From: Sphingomonas sp. JUb134
Lineage (GTDB): Bacteria; Pseudomonadota; Alphaproteobacteria; Sphingomonadales; Sphingomonadaceae
Length of the DNA: 64,000 bases
Assembly: GCF_004341505.2 (NCBI RefSeq)
Contig: NZ_SLYP02000001.1
Coordinates: 400,501-464,500 of the forward strand
Direction of reading: 5' to 3'
The notes under the pieces were generated by a model. The model saw only the letters and a program-made list of their open reading frames with translations. It had not been told where the DNA came from and did not search any database. Of the stretch, positions 11,794 through 20,302 are shown in pieces (position 1 is the stretch's first letter; every line of letters starts with the position of its first letter). Position numbers and translations under genes: made by a program.

Positions 11794-12459
11794 TCAGCCC
11801 GGCCGTCGCATCGCCCGCTCGATCGCCGGCCGATCAAAGGCATGCTCGGCATATTGGCCATCCCGTTCCACCCAATGCAGGAACAGGTGCGCGGACCAGC
11901 TGTTCGGATTGGGCTCAAGCCGCCCGTGCAGCCGGTGCGTTCCCTGGTAGAGGACGGCATCGCCCGGCGCCATTGCCACGGATCCATATCTGCGCGATCC
12001 GAAATCTTCCGTCACCTCACCCGTCGGCCGCTCCCCCGCCTCGGTCGCGACGGAGAGCGCCCAGGGCTTGTCCTCCCCATAGGCGATGGTCAGCGAGAGG
12101 CTGTGCTCGCAGGAAGGCCGGTCATAATGGACTCGGCAGATGTCCCCCTGCTAATAAGCCCGGAAATAGGCGTAGGTGGGCAGCAGCGCCCGCCCTGTCG
12201 CCTGGGCCATGCGCGGGGTTAGCCCCCAGAGAAAAGCTAGCATCGGGGCATACTGGTACGCGTAAAGCTCGATGGCCCGCCCGCGCAGCAACGGTCCTTC
12301 CGCCACAAAGGACTGCAGTGGCCTGCCGGCCGCCTCCAAATCGGCGCGCATCCGCATGTAGAAGGCGTCGAGAATCTCGCGTGGAAATAACCCCCGAAGC
12401 GGGACATAGCCATCCCGCCAGTAGGTTTCTGTCTCGGAAGCTCGATCCTGGTCCGTCAT
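11794..12459 (-). pseudogene. Fe(II)/2-oxoglutarate dioxygenase-like gene interrupted by an amber codon
   Basis: A continuous frame of about 221 codons from the ATG at 12459 to the TGA at 11794 is interrupted only by a TAG at 12151-12153 (codon 103). Upstream it encodes TYWRDGYVPLRGLFPREIL and a helical region. Downstream in the same frame come RVHYDRPSCEHSLSLTI, which supplies an HxD pair, and YQGTHRLHGR, which supplies a distal His and Arg, as in the double-stranded beta-helix of Fe/2OG dioxygenases. The stop falls about eight residues before the HxD, so the truncated product would lack the whole metal site. A GTG at 12486 is an alternative start. A single C-to-T change in a CAG codon would explain it. 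Function is inferred from motif layout only. Confidence 0.75.
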
Positions 12460-12501
12460 GAGATCAGAATACGGATGTCGCAGCACGAGTGCGAGCGCCT
12501 T

Positions 12502-13113
12502 CTATGCCGGCCGGCGCATGTGGAACAGCGCGTCTTCGGCGATTTCGAAGTAATCGGCCGGGCCGCCGCCCCGTACGATCGGGTGCGCACGGGCGGTCTG
12601 GTAGATGCCGTCTTCCAGCAGCGCCGTGTCGATGTGGATGCCGACTGCCTCGCCCAGCACCAGCCACTGGTCCAGCGCCCGGCCTTCCTTGGTCTCCAGC
12701 CGGACGATCTGGGTCACCTTGCATTCGAACTGGACCGGGCTGCCCGCCACCCGCGGCGCCGCCACCAGGCGGGAGGGCAGCGCCTCCAGCCCCGCAAGCG
12801 TGAACTCGTCCGCATCGGCCGATGCCGAACTCGCGTTCATCGCTTCTGCTTGCGCACGCGTCACCAGGTTCCAGACGAACTCGCCCGTCGCCTCGCAATT
12901 GGCGAGGCTGTCCTTGCGGCCTTGGGAGGCGAAGCCGATCAGCGGCGGCCGATAGTTGAACGCGTTGAAGAAGCTGTACGGCGCGAGGTTGCGGCGGCCG
13001 TCGGCACCCAGCGTGCTGATCCAGCCGATCGGACGGGGCGCGACGATCGCGTTGAACGGATCGTGCGGCAGGCGGTGCCCGTCGGCGGGCTCGTAGAAGT
13101 GGAAGTCGGTCAT
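12502..13113 (-). CDS. Flavin reductase-like FMN-binding protein
   Basis: 203-residue protein of the flavin reductase (split-barrel, DIM6/NTAB) family. The FMN-binding region is evident in NAIVAPRPIGWISTLGADG (residues about 21-39), followed by NLAPYSFFNAFNYRPPLIGF and later the CKVTQIV strand. Some relatives reduce FMN for a partner oxygenase and others are stand-alone reductases; the partner here is unknown. Start at 13113 matches the family (MTDFHFYEPADGHRLPHDPF). It is divergent from the cytochrome b gene with 69 bases between them. Confidence 0.88.
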   Translation of the reverse strand: MTDFHFYEPADGHRLPHDPFNAIVAPRPIGWISTLGADGRRNLAPYSFFNAFNYRPPLIGFASQGRKDSLANCEATGEFVWNLVTRAQAEAMNASSASADADEFTLAGLEALPSRLVAAPRVAGSPVQFECKVTQIVRLETKEGRALDQWLVLGEAVGIHIDTALLEDGIYQTARAHPIVRGGGPADYFEIAEDALFHMRRPA

Positions 13114-13182
13114 GCCCGATCCTAACGCGCAAGCCGGCCGGGGGGCTACCCGCAGGCGGCCGCACGGTCTATCGTCCCGCCG

Positions 13183-13896
13183 GTGAGCCGCCAGCCGCCC
13201 CGCGCCGTCTATCGGCACCGTCCGCTCACGCGGCTGTGGCACTGGGTCAACGCCGTGGCGATCTTCGTGATGATCGGCAGCGGGCTCATGATCCTGAACG
13301 CCCACCCCCAGCTCTATTGGGGCGAGTATGGCGCGAACTTCGACCACGCCTGGATCCGGTTCGATCGGTTCCCCGGCTGGATCACGATCCCGTCGACCTA
13401 CAATCTCGCGCTCGCGCGCCGCTGGCACCTGTTCTTCGCGCTGGTTCTCGCGTTCGGATTGCTGATCTTCCTGATCGGCAGCCTCCTCAACCGCCATCTC
13501 TCGCGCGACCTTACGATCCGCCGGGGCGAGCTGTCACGGCGGCACCTGGCGGCGGACTTCCGCGCCCACCTGGCCTTCCGCTTCCACGATCCGGAGGCGC
13601 CGCGCGACTACAACAGCTTCCAGAAGCTCAGCTATATCGCGATCCTGTTCGTCGCCCTGCCGGTGGTGATCCTGACCGGCCTCACCCTCTCGCCCGGCAT
13701 GAACGCGGCCTGGCCCTGGCTGCTCGACCTGTTCGGTGGCCGTGCTTCGGCCCGTTCGATCCACTTCCTCGCCGCCGCCGCCATCACGCTCTTCACGGTG
13801 GTGCACCTGGTACTGGTGATCCTCGCCGGCCCGATCAACGAAGTGCGCTCGATGATCACCGGCTGGTGGCGCGTACCCGAAGAGGAGCAGCCATGA
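13183..13896 (+). CDS. Cytochrome b561-type membrane protein (electron donor to the molybdoenzyme)
   Basis: 237-residue membrane protein with about four hydrophobic helices. Candidate haem ligands are histidines in HRPLTRLWHWVNAVAIF, ARRWHLFFALVLAFG, RSIHFLAAAAITLF and TVVHLVLVILAG, the arrangement of the bacterial cytochrome b561/Ni-hydrogenase b family. It starts with GTG at 13183. Its stop overlaps the start of the molybdopterin protein by four bases (ATGA), so the two are translationally coupled and probably form one redox unit passing electrons between the quinone pool and the periplasm. Confidence 0.88.
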   Translation: MSRQPPRAVYRHRPLTRLWHWVNAVAIFVMIGSGLMILNAHPQLYWGEYGANFDHAWIRFDRFPGWITIPSTYNLALARRWHLFFALVLAFGLLIFLIGSLLNRHLSRDLTIRRGELSRRHLAADFRAHLAFRFHDPEAPRDYNSFQKLSYIAILFVALPVVILTGLTLSPGMNAAWPWLLDLFGGRASARSIHFLAAAAITLFTVVHLVLVILAGPINEVRSMITGWWRVPEEEQP

Positions 13897-14654
13897 GCCG
13901 CATCCTCACCCGGCGCCGCGTGCTCGCCGGCATGACCGCAGGCGCCGCCGGCCTCGTTTCCGGTTGCGACCAGCTGGGCGAGTCGCCCGCCGTTCGTGGC
14001 CTGCTGTTCAAGGGCGAGGACGCGCAGCGCTGGCTGCAGCGCGGGCTCACCGCCCGCAACGCGCTCGCGCCCGAATACCGCCCTGATCAGCGCTCGCCGA
14101 TCTTCCGCTCCAACGGCACCGCACGGCCCGACTCGGCTGCCTATGCCGCGCATGCGGCCAGCAACTTCGCCGACTGGCGGCTCGCCGTCGACGGCCTGGT
14201 CGCGCGGCCGCTGTCGCTCTCGATGGCACAGATCCGCTCGATGCCGGCGCGGACCCAGATCACCCGCCACGACTGCGTGGAGGGCTGGAGCGCGATCGGC
14301 AAGTGGAGCGGCCCCCGCCTGTCGCGTCTGCTCAACCTCGCGGGCCTTCGCGACCAAGCCCGCTACATCGTCTTCCACTGCGCCGACCGGCTGGGCGGGC
14401 GACCCTATTACGAATCGATCGACCTGATCGACGCCTTTCACCCGCAGACGATCCTCGCCTGGGCGATGAACGATGCGCTGCTGCCGATCCCCAACGGCGC
14501 GCCGCTGCGCCTCAGGGTCGAGCGCCAGCTCGGCTACAAGCACGCCAAGTACATCGAGCGGATCGAGGCGGTGGCGAGCCTGGACGGCATCGCCGGCGGC
14601 AAGGGAGGGCTGTGGGAGGATATCGCCGACTACGATTGGTACGCCGGCATCTGA
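13893..14654 (+). CDS. Molybdopterin-dependent oxidoreductase (sulfite-oxidase fold), exported
   Basis: 253-residue protein with an oxidoreductase molybdopterin-binding domain. The N-terminus MSRILTRRRVLAGMTAGAAG has a twin-arginine motif followed by a hydrophobic stretch and a Cys (LVSGCDQ), which suggests Tat export of the folded cofactor-loaded enzyme and possible lipid anchoring. The molybdenum-coordinating cysteine lies in TRHDCVEGWSAIGKW (near residue 129). The arrangement resembles MsrP-MsrQ or YedY-YedZ, but the cytochrome partner here is b561-like and the substrate is unknown. It ends four bases before the convergent plsC stop. Confidence 0.88.
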   Translation: MSRILTRRRVLAGMTAGAAGLVSGCDQLGESPAVRGLLFKGEDAQRWLQRGLTARNALAPEYRPDQRSPIFRSNGTARPDSAAYAAHAASNFADWRLAVDGLVARPLSLSMAQIRSMPARTQITRHDCVEGWSAIGKWSGPRLSRLLNLAGLRDQARYIVFHCADRLGGRPYYESIDLIDAFHPQTILAWAMNDALLPIPNGAPLRLRVERQLGYKHAKYIERIEAVASLDGIAGGKGGLWEDIADYDWYAGI

Positions 14655-14658
14655 CGCC

Positions 14659-15360
14659 TCAGTCGGCGGAGAACGCCGGCTCCAGCGCGTTGATGCCGGC
14701 ATGGACCCGCGCCTCGATCTCGGCGCGGGAGAGGCCGGCCGGGATCGGCGTGCCGAAGCGCAGCGTGATGATGCCCGCATGCTTCACGCCTTTGCGCGGC
14801 CACAAAGGCCCGCTGTCGAGCGCGACCGGCACCACCGGCATCGCCAGCGCCTTGTAGAGGCCGGCAAAGCCCGAGCGCAGCGGCGGCGTCTCGCCCGGCA
14901 GGACGCGGGTGCCCTCCGGGAAGATCAGCACCGCGCGGCCGGCGCGGCGCGCCTCCTTGGCCTCGCGCAGCATCGCGCGCAGCGCGTCGGCGCCGCCCGC
15001 CCGGTCGATACCGATGCTTCCGTAGCGCTGCGCCGCACGGCCCCAGAACGGAATCTGGGTCAGTTCGCGCTTCATCACGATCACCGGCGCGCCGATCCGC
15101 CACGCCAGCTCCAGCGTCTCGAACATCGCCTGGTGCTTGGCCGCGAACAGGAACGGTCCTTGGGGAATTTCCCCCTCGATCCGGACATGGATGTCGAGCA
15201 GCCAGCGGGCGAGTGCGCCCTGTGCGCGCGCCCACCCTTCCGCATGGCGCCGCAGCGCCTGGGGTCCCGCCAGCGCGACCAGCGGCGCGGCGAGAACGAT
15301 GGCGATCGTGAGGGCATAGAAGACGAAGTTGAACGCAAGCGTCCGCAGCCATGCGATCAT
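14659..15360 (-). CDS. plsC: 1-acyl-sn-glycerol-3-phosphate acyltransferase family protein
   Basis: 233-residue membrane-associated acyltransferase that probably converts lysophosphatidic acid to phosphatidic acid. There is one N-terminal hydrophobic segment (residues about 8-34). The catalytic block is AAKHQAMFETLEL, a variant of the NHX4D motif with Glu in place of Asp. The phosphate-binding motif FPEGTRVLPGE follows near residue 148. It overlaps ydcF upstream by four bases, at the end of the ftsE-ftsX-ydcF-plsC transcription unit, so it is likely translated from that operon. Confidence 0.92.
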   Translation of the reverse strand: MIAWLRTLAFNFVFYALTIAIVLAAPLVALAGPQALRRHAEGWARAQGALARWLLDIHVRIEGEIPQGPFLFAAKHQAMFETLELAWRIGAPVIVMKRELTQIPFWGRAAQRYGSIGIDRAGGADALRAMLREAKEARRAGRAVLIFPEGTRVLPGETPPLRSGFAGLYKALAMPVVPVALDSGPLWPRKGVKHAGIITLRFGTPIPAGLSRAEIEARVHAGINALEPAFSAD

Positions 15361-15896
15361 ACGCCCAGCCCCAGCCACAGGACCACGCGCCGGACCAGAT
15401 ATTTGTTGTACTCGTCGAACAGGATGCCGAAGCGCGGCGTGCCGGGGACGGGATCGGCGATCACCTCCACCCGATCGTCGAGCGCGTGGCGAAGCTCCAG
15501 GGCGGCGCGTGCCATGTGCCAGTCCGACGTCACCAGCCGCACGGTGCCATAGCCGTGGGTCCGAACCCAGTCGGCGGTCTCGTCGGCGTTGGAGCGGGTA
15601 TCGACCGCCTCATGGCCCAGGTCCACGCAGCAGGCGAACACCCGCGCCGGCACCTTGTAGGCAACGGCCAGTTCGCCGGGGCGCACGTCCGGGTCGACGC
15701 CGGTCACCAGCATCCGCTTGGCGTTGCCGGCGCGCACGACCGCCAGGCCGCGGTCGATCCGGCCCGGCGCGCCCGTCGGCACGACCACCGCGTCGGTCAC
15801 CAGCCCATCCGGTGCCGGCCGAGGCAGCGCGACGGTGAACAGCGCGAAGCCCAGCACCCAGGCGATCAGCGCCACCGAGAACAGCCGCCAGATCAC
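15357..15896 (-). CDS. YdcF/ElyC-family envelope protein (DUF218)
   Basis: 179-residue protein with an N-terminal membrane anchor (VIWRLFSVALIAWVLGFALF) and a DUF218 domain. Visible features are DAVVVPTGAPGRIDRGLAVV near the start of the domain, RMLVTGVDPDV, the DTRSNADETADWV block and VTSDWHMARAALEL. E. coli relatives (SanA, ElyC) affect envelope integrity, but the biochemistry is not settled. The GTG at 15896 overlaps the ftsX stop (GTGA), and the stop overlaps plsC, so this gene is embedded in a tightly coupled operon. Confidence 0.85.
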   Translation of the reverse strand: MIWRLFSVALIAWVLGFALFTVALPRPAPDGLVTDAVVVPTGAPGRIDRGLAVVRAGNAKRMLVTGVDPDVRPGELAVAYKVPARVFACCVDLGHEAVDTRSNADETADWVRTHGYGTVRLVTSDWHMARAALELRHALDDRVEVIADPVPGTPRFGILFDEYNKYLVRRVVLWLGLGV

Positions 15897-16774
15897 AGCA
15901 CCTGCCCCAGCGCGCGCAGCACCGCGATGCGAGCGGCCACCATCGCCAGCAGCATGAAGGCGATCGGGGTGGCGACGATCAGCAGCCAGTCGGCCGTCGA
16001 CAGCGCGAGCCCGGCGAGCACCTGCGACTCCAGGCCGCCGATCTGCAGTCCCACCACCAGCACGACCGCGAGACCCGCGACGGTGCCGATCAGCCCGCCC
16101 GTCAGCGTGTCGACGGCGATCCGCTGCTGGAACAAGCGGGCGATCTGGACATCGGTGGCGCCGAGCATGTGGAGGATGTCGATGGTCCCGCGGTGCGTGT
16201 CCAGCCCTGCCCGCGCGGAAAGCAGCACGACCGCCGCCGTCGCGGTCGCCATCACCGCGACCAAGCCGAATGCGACCCAGCCAAGGGTGCGCAGGAAACC
16301 CCGCACCGGCGCCAGCCAGCTCGCGTGCCAGTCCACCCGCGCAGCCGGCGTCGCCGCGTGGGCGATGCGGGTCACGGCCGCAACCGCCGTGTCGTCGCTC
16401 TGCCGCAGGTCCACGTCCACCATCGCCGGGATCGGCAGGTCGGCGTTCAGCCCCGCCTCCCCGAGCCAGGGGCGCATCAGCTCGGCCAGCTCGGCCCGGT
16501 CCACTTCGACGGCCTGCGTCACCATCGGTGCCTTGCGCAGCCCGGCGAGCAGCCGTGCGACCGCGGCATCGCGCTTGGCGGCGTCCGCCTCCACCACCTG
16601 CACGGTGAGCCGGCCGGCGAGCTGCCGGTCCAGCGCGCTGCCGGCACCCGCCACCGACAGGCCCATGGCGGCCGCCAGCACCGTCAGGAAGATCATGATG
16701 GCCATGATCCACACCATGGTGCGGCGTCCCTGCCGGTCGCCCAGCAGGCGCCGGTCGCTTGCGCGCATCGCCAT
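15893..16774 (-). CDS. ftsX: Cell division ABC-like permease FtsX
   Basis: 293-residue inner-membrane partner of FtsE. The FtsEX complex couples divisome signals to periplasmic peptidoglycan hydrolases. The N-terminal transmembrane helix is MVWIMAIMIFLTVLAAAMGL; a periplasmic domain follows (about residues 45-165), then three helices around GWVAFGLVAVMATATAAVVL, GGLIGTVAGLAVVLVV and LLIVATPIAFMLLAMVAARI. The segment RGTIDILHMLGATDVQIAR is the conserved FtsX cytoplasmic loop. The start overlaps the ftsE stop by one base, as is usual for this pair. Confidence 0.94.
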   Translation of the reverse strand: MAMRASDRRLLGDRQGRRTMVWIMAIMIFLTVLAAAMGLSVAGAGSALDRQLAGRLTVQVVEADAAKRDAAVARLLAGLRKAPMVTQAVEVDRAELAELMRPWLGEAGLNADLPIPAMVDVDLRQSDDTAVAAVTRIAHAATPAARVDWHASWLAPVRGFLRTLGWVAFGLVAVMATATAAVVLLSARAGLDTHRGTIDILHMLGATDVQIARLFQQRIAVDTLTGGLIGTVAGLAVVLVVGLQIGGLESQVLAGLALSTADWLLIVATPIAFMLLAMVAARIAVLRALGQVL

Positions 16775-17484
16775 CAGCGCACCCCGTCGGAAGCGGGCGG
16801 GAAGCGCATCTGGCCGGTGGGATCGATCAGCTTGCCCCTCTCCAGCCGCATCATGCGCGCAGCCGGGATCCGCTGGAGCAGCTCATAGTCATGGGTCGCC
16901 ACCACCACCGTGGTTCCCAGCCGGTTGAGCGAATCGAACAGGTGCAGCAGCCGCTCCGCCATATCGGGATCGACGTTGCCGGTCGGCTCGTCGGCGACCA
17001 GGATTTCGGGCCGGCCGATCACGGCGCGCGCGATCGCGATGCGCTGCTGCTCGCCGCCCGACAGCGTAGGTGGCGGTGCGTCGGCCCGGTCGGACAGCCC
17101 CACCCAGGCGAGCATCTCGTTGACCGGCACCGCCACGTCCGCCTCCGGCACACCGGCCACCCGCAGCGGCAACGCGATATTGTCATAGGCCGACAGGTGC
17201 GGGACCAGGCGGAAGTCCTGGAACACCACGCCGATCCGCCGGCGAAAGCCCGGCAGGCGCGCGCGCGGCAGCGTCACCGCATCCTCGCCGAACAGCCGGA
17301 TCACCCCCCGGCTCGGCCGCTGGGCGAGGTAGAGGAGCTTCAAGAGCGAAGTCTTGCCCGCACCCGACGCGCCGGTGAGGAAATAGAAGGAGCCCGTCGT
17401 CAGCGTGAAGCTCACGTCCGACAGCGTCTCTGCCCCATTGCCGTAGCGAAGGCCGACATTCTCAAACTGTACGATATTGGCCAT
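16774..17484 (-). CDS. ftsE: Cell division ATP-binding protein FtsE
   Basis: 236-residue ABC ATPase that drives FtsX. Walker A is GASGAGKTSLLK near residue 38, the Q loop is VVFQDFRLVPHLS, the signature is TLSGGEQQRIAIARA near 140, Walker B is ILVADEPTGNVD near 160, and the switch His is in VVVATHDYELL. The ATG at 17484 gives the standard FtsE N-terminus (MANIVQFENVGLRYG); longer frames upstream are not conserved. It is divergent from the zinc-ribbon gene with 151 bases between, which should hold both promoters. Confidence 0.95.
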   Translation of the reverse strand: MANIVQFENVGLRYGNGAETLSDVSFTLTTGSFYFLTGASGAGKTSLLKLLYLAQRPSRGVIRLFGEDAVTLPRARLPGFRRRIGVVFQDFRLVPHLSAYDNIALPLRVAGVPEADVAVPVNEMLAWVGLSDRADAPPPTLSGGEQQRIAIARAVIGRPEILVADEPTGNVDPDMAERLLHLFDSLNRLGTTVVVATHDYELLQRIPAARMMRLERGKLIDPTGQMRFPPASDGVR

Positions 17485-17635
17485 CGCTGGCGCCGGCCAC
17501 CCCGTTTGAAGCTTCGCGGGCGCCGCCATCGCACAGCCGCCGGACCTGCTCAAGCGGGGGACGCTGCTGCACCCTTGCCAGCACGGCTTTCCGCATGCTT
17601 AGGATCGCTATGCCCAGATCGGAATTGCCGCGTCG

Positions 17636-18430
17636 ATGATCCTCGAGTGCACCCAATGCCACATGCGCTATGTGGTGCCCGACCATGCGATCGGGCCCGA
17701 CGGACGCACCGTCCGCTGCGCAAGCTGCAAGCACAGCTGGTTCCAGCGGCCACCGCTGCTGGACTTGGGCGCGGCGGAGGCACTTCCCGCGCAGGAGCCC
17801 GCACCGGCCGCGGCAGCGTCTCCCCCGATGGCCGAGCCGGTTGCCGCGCCGACACCGGCAGCGCCACCCGCACCGGCTGCGCAAGCGACCTCGCCCGCCG
17901 CCGCCCAGCCATCGCACCGCTATGTCGATCCGGAGGGCGAGCGTGCCGAGCGCGGTGAGCCGCGCCGCTACGACGCCTTTGCGCCGCGCCCGCCGTTCCG
18001 CCCGCGCCGCAATCCGTTCCGCCGCTGGACCGCGGCCGCCGTCGCCGCCAGCGTCGCGATGCTCATCGGCATCGCCGCCATCCTCTATCTCGGCACGCCC
18101 GGCATCGCTGCCAAGGTCGGCCTGCCGATCGGCAAGATCGAAACGCCGCTGCTGTTCGCCGACAAGCAGATCGAGCGCCGCAACCTGTCCAGCGGCAACG
18201 AGCTGTTCGCCATTTCCGGCAAGGTCGTGAACCCCACCGGCGAGCGTCAGCGCGTGCCCGACATCCGCGTCGATCTGAAGGATCAGCAGGAGCGCGTCGT
18301 CTACAGCTGGACGATCACGCCGTCGCAGCGGGATCTGGGGCCCAGCGGCACCATCCTGTTCAACTCGGCGAAGCTCGACGTGCCGGCGAACTCAAAGATG
18401 CTCGAACTCAGCTTCGTGAACGGCCTCTAG
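17636..18430 (+). CDS. Zinc-ribbon (MJ0042-type) membrane protein with DUF3426-like domain
   Basis: 264-residue protein. The N-terminal [20 protein letters not shown] and [12 protein letters not shown] supply two CxxC pairs for a structural zinc. A low-complexity Ala/Pro linker follows (residues about 45-100), then a basic patch and one transmembrane helix ([19 protein letters not shown], about 132-152). The C-terminal domain ([20 protein letters not shown] onward) is a beta-rich DUF3426-like fold expected in the periplasm. Such proteins are common beside ftsE in sphingomonads; their role is unknown. Its last four bases overlap the convergent MATE gene. Confidence 0.88.
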   Translation: MILECTQCHMRYVVPDHAIGPDGRTVRCASCKHSWFQRPPLLDLGAAEALPAQEPAPAAAASPPMAEPVAAPTPAAPPAPAAQATSPAAAQPSHRYVDPEGERAERGEPRRYDAFAPRPPFRPRRNPFRRWTAAAVAASVAMLIGIAAILYLGTPGIAAKVGLPIGKIETPLLFADKQIERRNLSSGNELFAISGKVVNPTGERQRVPDIRVDLKDQQERVVYSWTITPSQRDLGPSGTILFNSAKLDVPANSKMLELSFVNGL

Positions 18431-19848
18431 GCACTGGCGCCGGGCCGCGGTGGCCCGGAAACCTTGCCCATCCGGCGCGCGAGCTGTGCCAGCCGCGCGC
18501 CATGGAGCAGCGCCGCCACCAGCATGCCGAGGCCCGATGCCCAGGCGAGCGCCAGCGGGCCGACGCCCGCCCCGACCAACAGCCAGCCCGCGCCGCCGGT
18601 AACCACGAAGAAGGCGAGGATGCTGTTGGCGCCCGCCATCACCTGATCGCCGAGCGCCCGCAGCGTATAGACCAGCACCACCTGCACCCCGTCGAACAGG
18701 ATGAAGGGCGCCCAGCGCAGCAGCATGGCGCCGGCAAGGAGGTGCACGTCGGCCGTCGCGGGGAACAGGCCGGTGATCCAGCCCGCGGACAAGAGCAGCA
18801 CCAGCGCGAGCAGCCCGGTCGCGGCGGCGGCCAGGACGGCAGCGACCACGCCCCGCTGGATCGCGCGGTGCGGCACGCCCTCTCCCACGCCATTGCCGAC
18901 GCGCACCCCTGCGGCCGAGCCCAGCCCCAGCGCCACGGCAAAAGTGACGTTGTGGATCGAGAACACGATCTGGAAGGCGTGCGCCGTTTCGGTGCCGAGC
19001 TGGGTCGACAAGCCGATCAGCACCGCGAAGCCGACCAGCTCCAGCCCGGAGGCGATCGCCGGCACGAGCCCGAAGCCCAGTAGCGCGCGCACGCCCGACC
19101 AGCGCGGCGCCGCCTCCCCGCGCCAGCGGCCGACGTGGCGGACCGCCCTGTCCGGCAGCCGCAGCACGCACGCGAGCAGGACGATCGCTCCGATCGCCGA
19201 TGCGATCGCGGTGGCCGCCGCCGCGCCGACCGCGCCCAGTGCCGGCAGCCCCAGATGCCCACCGACCAGTGCCCAGGCGAGCAGCGCGTTGATCGGCAGC
19301 ACGCCCAGGTTCACCGCCGTCACCAGCCGCGGACGGCTGATACCCTCCAGGAAGAAGCTCGCCGCAATGGTGAGCAGCTGGAAGGGATAGGCAAAGGCCA
19401 TGGCGCGCACCACCGCGGCAGCTGCCGGCGCAAGATCGGGCGAGACCCCGAGCAGTCGCAACAAGGGCTCCGCGAAGGCGAGCAGAACGCCGCCGCTCGT
19501 GAGGCCGAGCAGCAGCGCCGCCACCAACCCCTCGTGCAGCACCCGGCCGGTCGCTGGCAGGTCGCGCGCACCATCCGCGCGGGCGGCGAACACCAGCACG
19601 CCCGACAGCCAGCCGAGCACCACGACGATGCCGACGAAGGTCAGCGACCGGCTCGCACCCAGCGCCGCCACCTCGTCCGTGCCTGCGAGGCCGACCACGA
19701 CCACGTCCGTCACGTGGAGCAGCGTCCAGTTGAGGCTGGTGAGCATCACCGGCCAGGCGAGCGCCAGCAGCCGGCGAACCTCGGATCGGGGGGAGGGAGC
19801 ATCAGAGGCGGCAACGGGATTCGAGGACACGGGAATACTCAAGGACAA
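18427..19848 (-). CDS. MATE-family efflux transporter
   Basis: About 473-residue multidrug and toxin extrusion protein with twelve predicted helices. The first conserved block is [20 protein letters not shown] followed by DVVVVGLAG, and the family repeats are seen in [20 protein letters not shown] and [11 protein letters not shown]. It is expected to export cationic drugs or dyes using an ion gradient. There is no ATG before residue 35: TTG at 19848 or 19842, or GTG at 19830, are the candidates, so the exact start is uncertain. Its 3' end overlaps the convergent zinc-ribbon gene by four bases. Confidence 0.9.
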   Translation of the reverse strand: MSLSIPVSSNPVAASDAPSPRSEVRRLLALAWPVMLTSLNWTLLHVTDVVVVGLAGTDEVAALGASRSLTFVGIVVVLGWLSGVLVFAARADGARDLPATGRVLHEGLVAALLLGLTSGGVLLAFAEPLLRLLGVSPDLAPAAAAVVRAMAFAYPFQLLTIAASFFLEGISRPRLVTAVNLGVLPINALLAWALVGGHLGLPALGAVGAAAATAIASAIGAIVLLACVLRLPDRAVRHVGRWRGEAAPRWSGVRALLGFGLVPAIASGLELVGFAVLIGLSTQLGTETAHAFQIVFSIHNVTFAVALGLGSAAGVRVGNGVGEGVPHRAIQRGVVAAVLAAAATGLLALVLLLSAGWITGLFPATADVHLLAGAMLLRWAPFILFDGVQVVLVYTLRALGDQVMAGANSILAFFVVTGGAGWLLVGAGVGPLALAWASGLGMLVAALLHGARLAQLARRMGKVSGPPRPGASA

Positions 19849-20038
19849 GAGGCGACGGACAGAGCCCTAGCGGCGGGTTCGGCAAAGCGGAACGCCTGGC
19901 ATCCCGCCGGCACGCGTCAAAAAAGGGCTCCGGCGCACCATCCGCCGCAGGAAAATCGCGAAGTCGGTTGCATGCCGCCGAATCGACTGCTAGGGGCGCT
20001 CGCCTACCAGCCGGGGGTTCTCCCCACGGTGTTCATGT

Positions 20039-20125
20039 GCGGTCGTGGCGGAACTGGTAGACGCGCAACGTTGAGGTCGTTGTGGCCGAAAGGCCGTGGA
20101 AGTTCGAGTCTTCTCGACCGCACCA
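20039..20125 (+). tRNA. tRNA-Leu (anticodon GAG)
   Basis: 87-nt class II tRNA. The acceptor arms GCGGTCG (20039-20045) and CGACCGC (20115-20121) pair perfectly, followed by discriminator A and an encoded CCA (20123-20125). The anticodon loop TTGAGGT (20071-20077) is closed by CAACG/CGTTG and gives GAG at 20073-20075, which reads CUC and CUU leucine codons. A long variable arm (TGGCCGAAAGGCCG) and a T loop of GTTCGAGTC confirm the type. Confidence 0.97.
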
Positions 20126-20131
20126 CAACTG

Positions 20132-20164
20132 CTCCGGTTCCCAGGCTCAGGCCGGGAACCGGAG
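20132..20164 (+). terminator. Stem-loop just downstream of tRNA-Leu
   Basis: A perfect 11-bp inverted repeat (CTCCGGTTCCC at 20132-20142 with 20154-20164, 11-nt loop) starts seven bases after the tRNA CCA. There is no T tract, so it could be a processing or weak termination structure rather than a classical terminator. A second smaller hairpin (8-bp stem, 20230-20248) lies between it and the end of crtB. Confidence 0.6.
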
Positions 20165-20302
20165 GCGGTTACCCCTCCCAAGACAAGCATCGTCAACCTG
20201 GCGGAAGTCAGATCCAGCGTGACGTGCGAAGCCGCTGATGCAGCGGCTGGAGGCAAGCCCGCGTGGCTGCCGGTCGTAGCCCTCAGCCTGCGAGCCGCCC
20301 CT

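Noticed and set aside
12151..12153. Pyrrolysine or other recoding at the amber codon
   Set aside because: No tRNA or pyl gene is visible, and pyrrolysine use is unknown in sphingomonads; a nonsense mutation is simpler.
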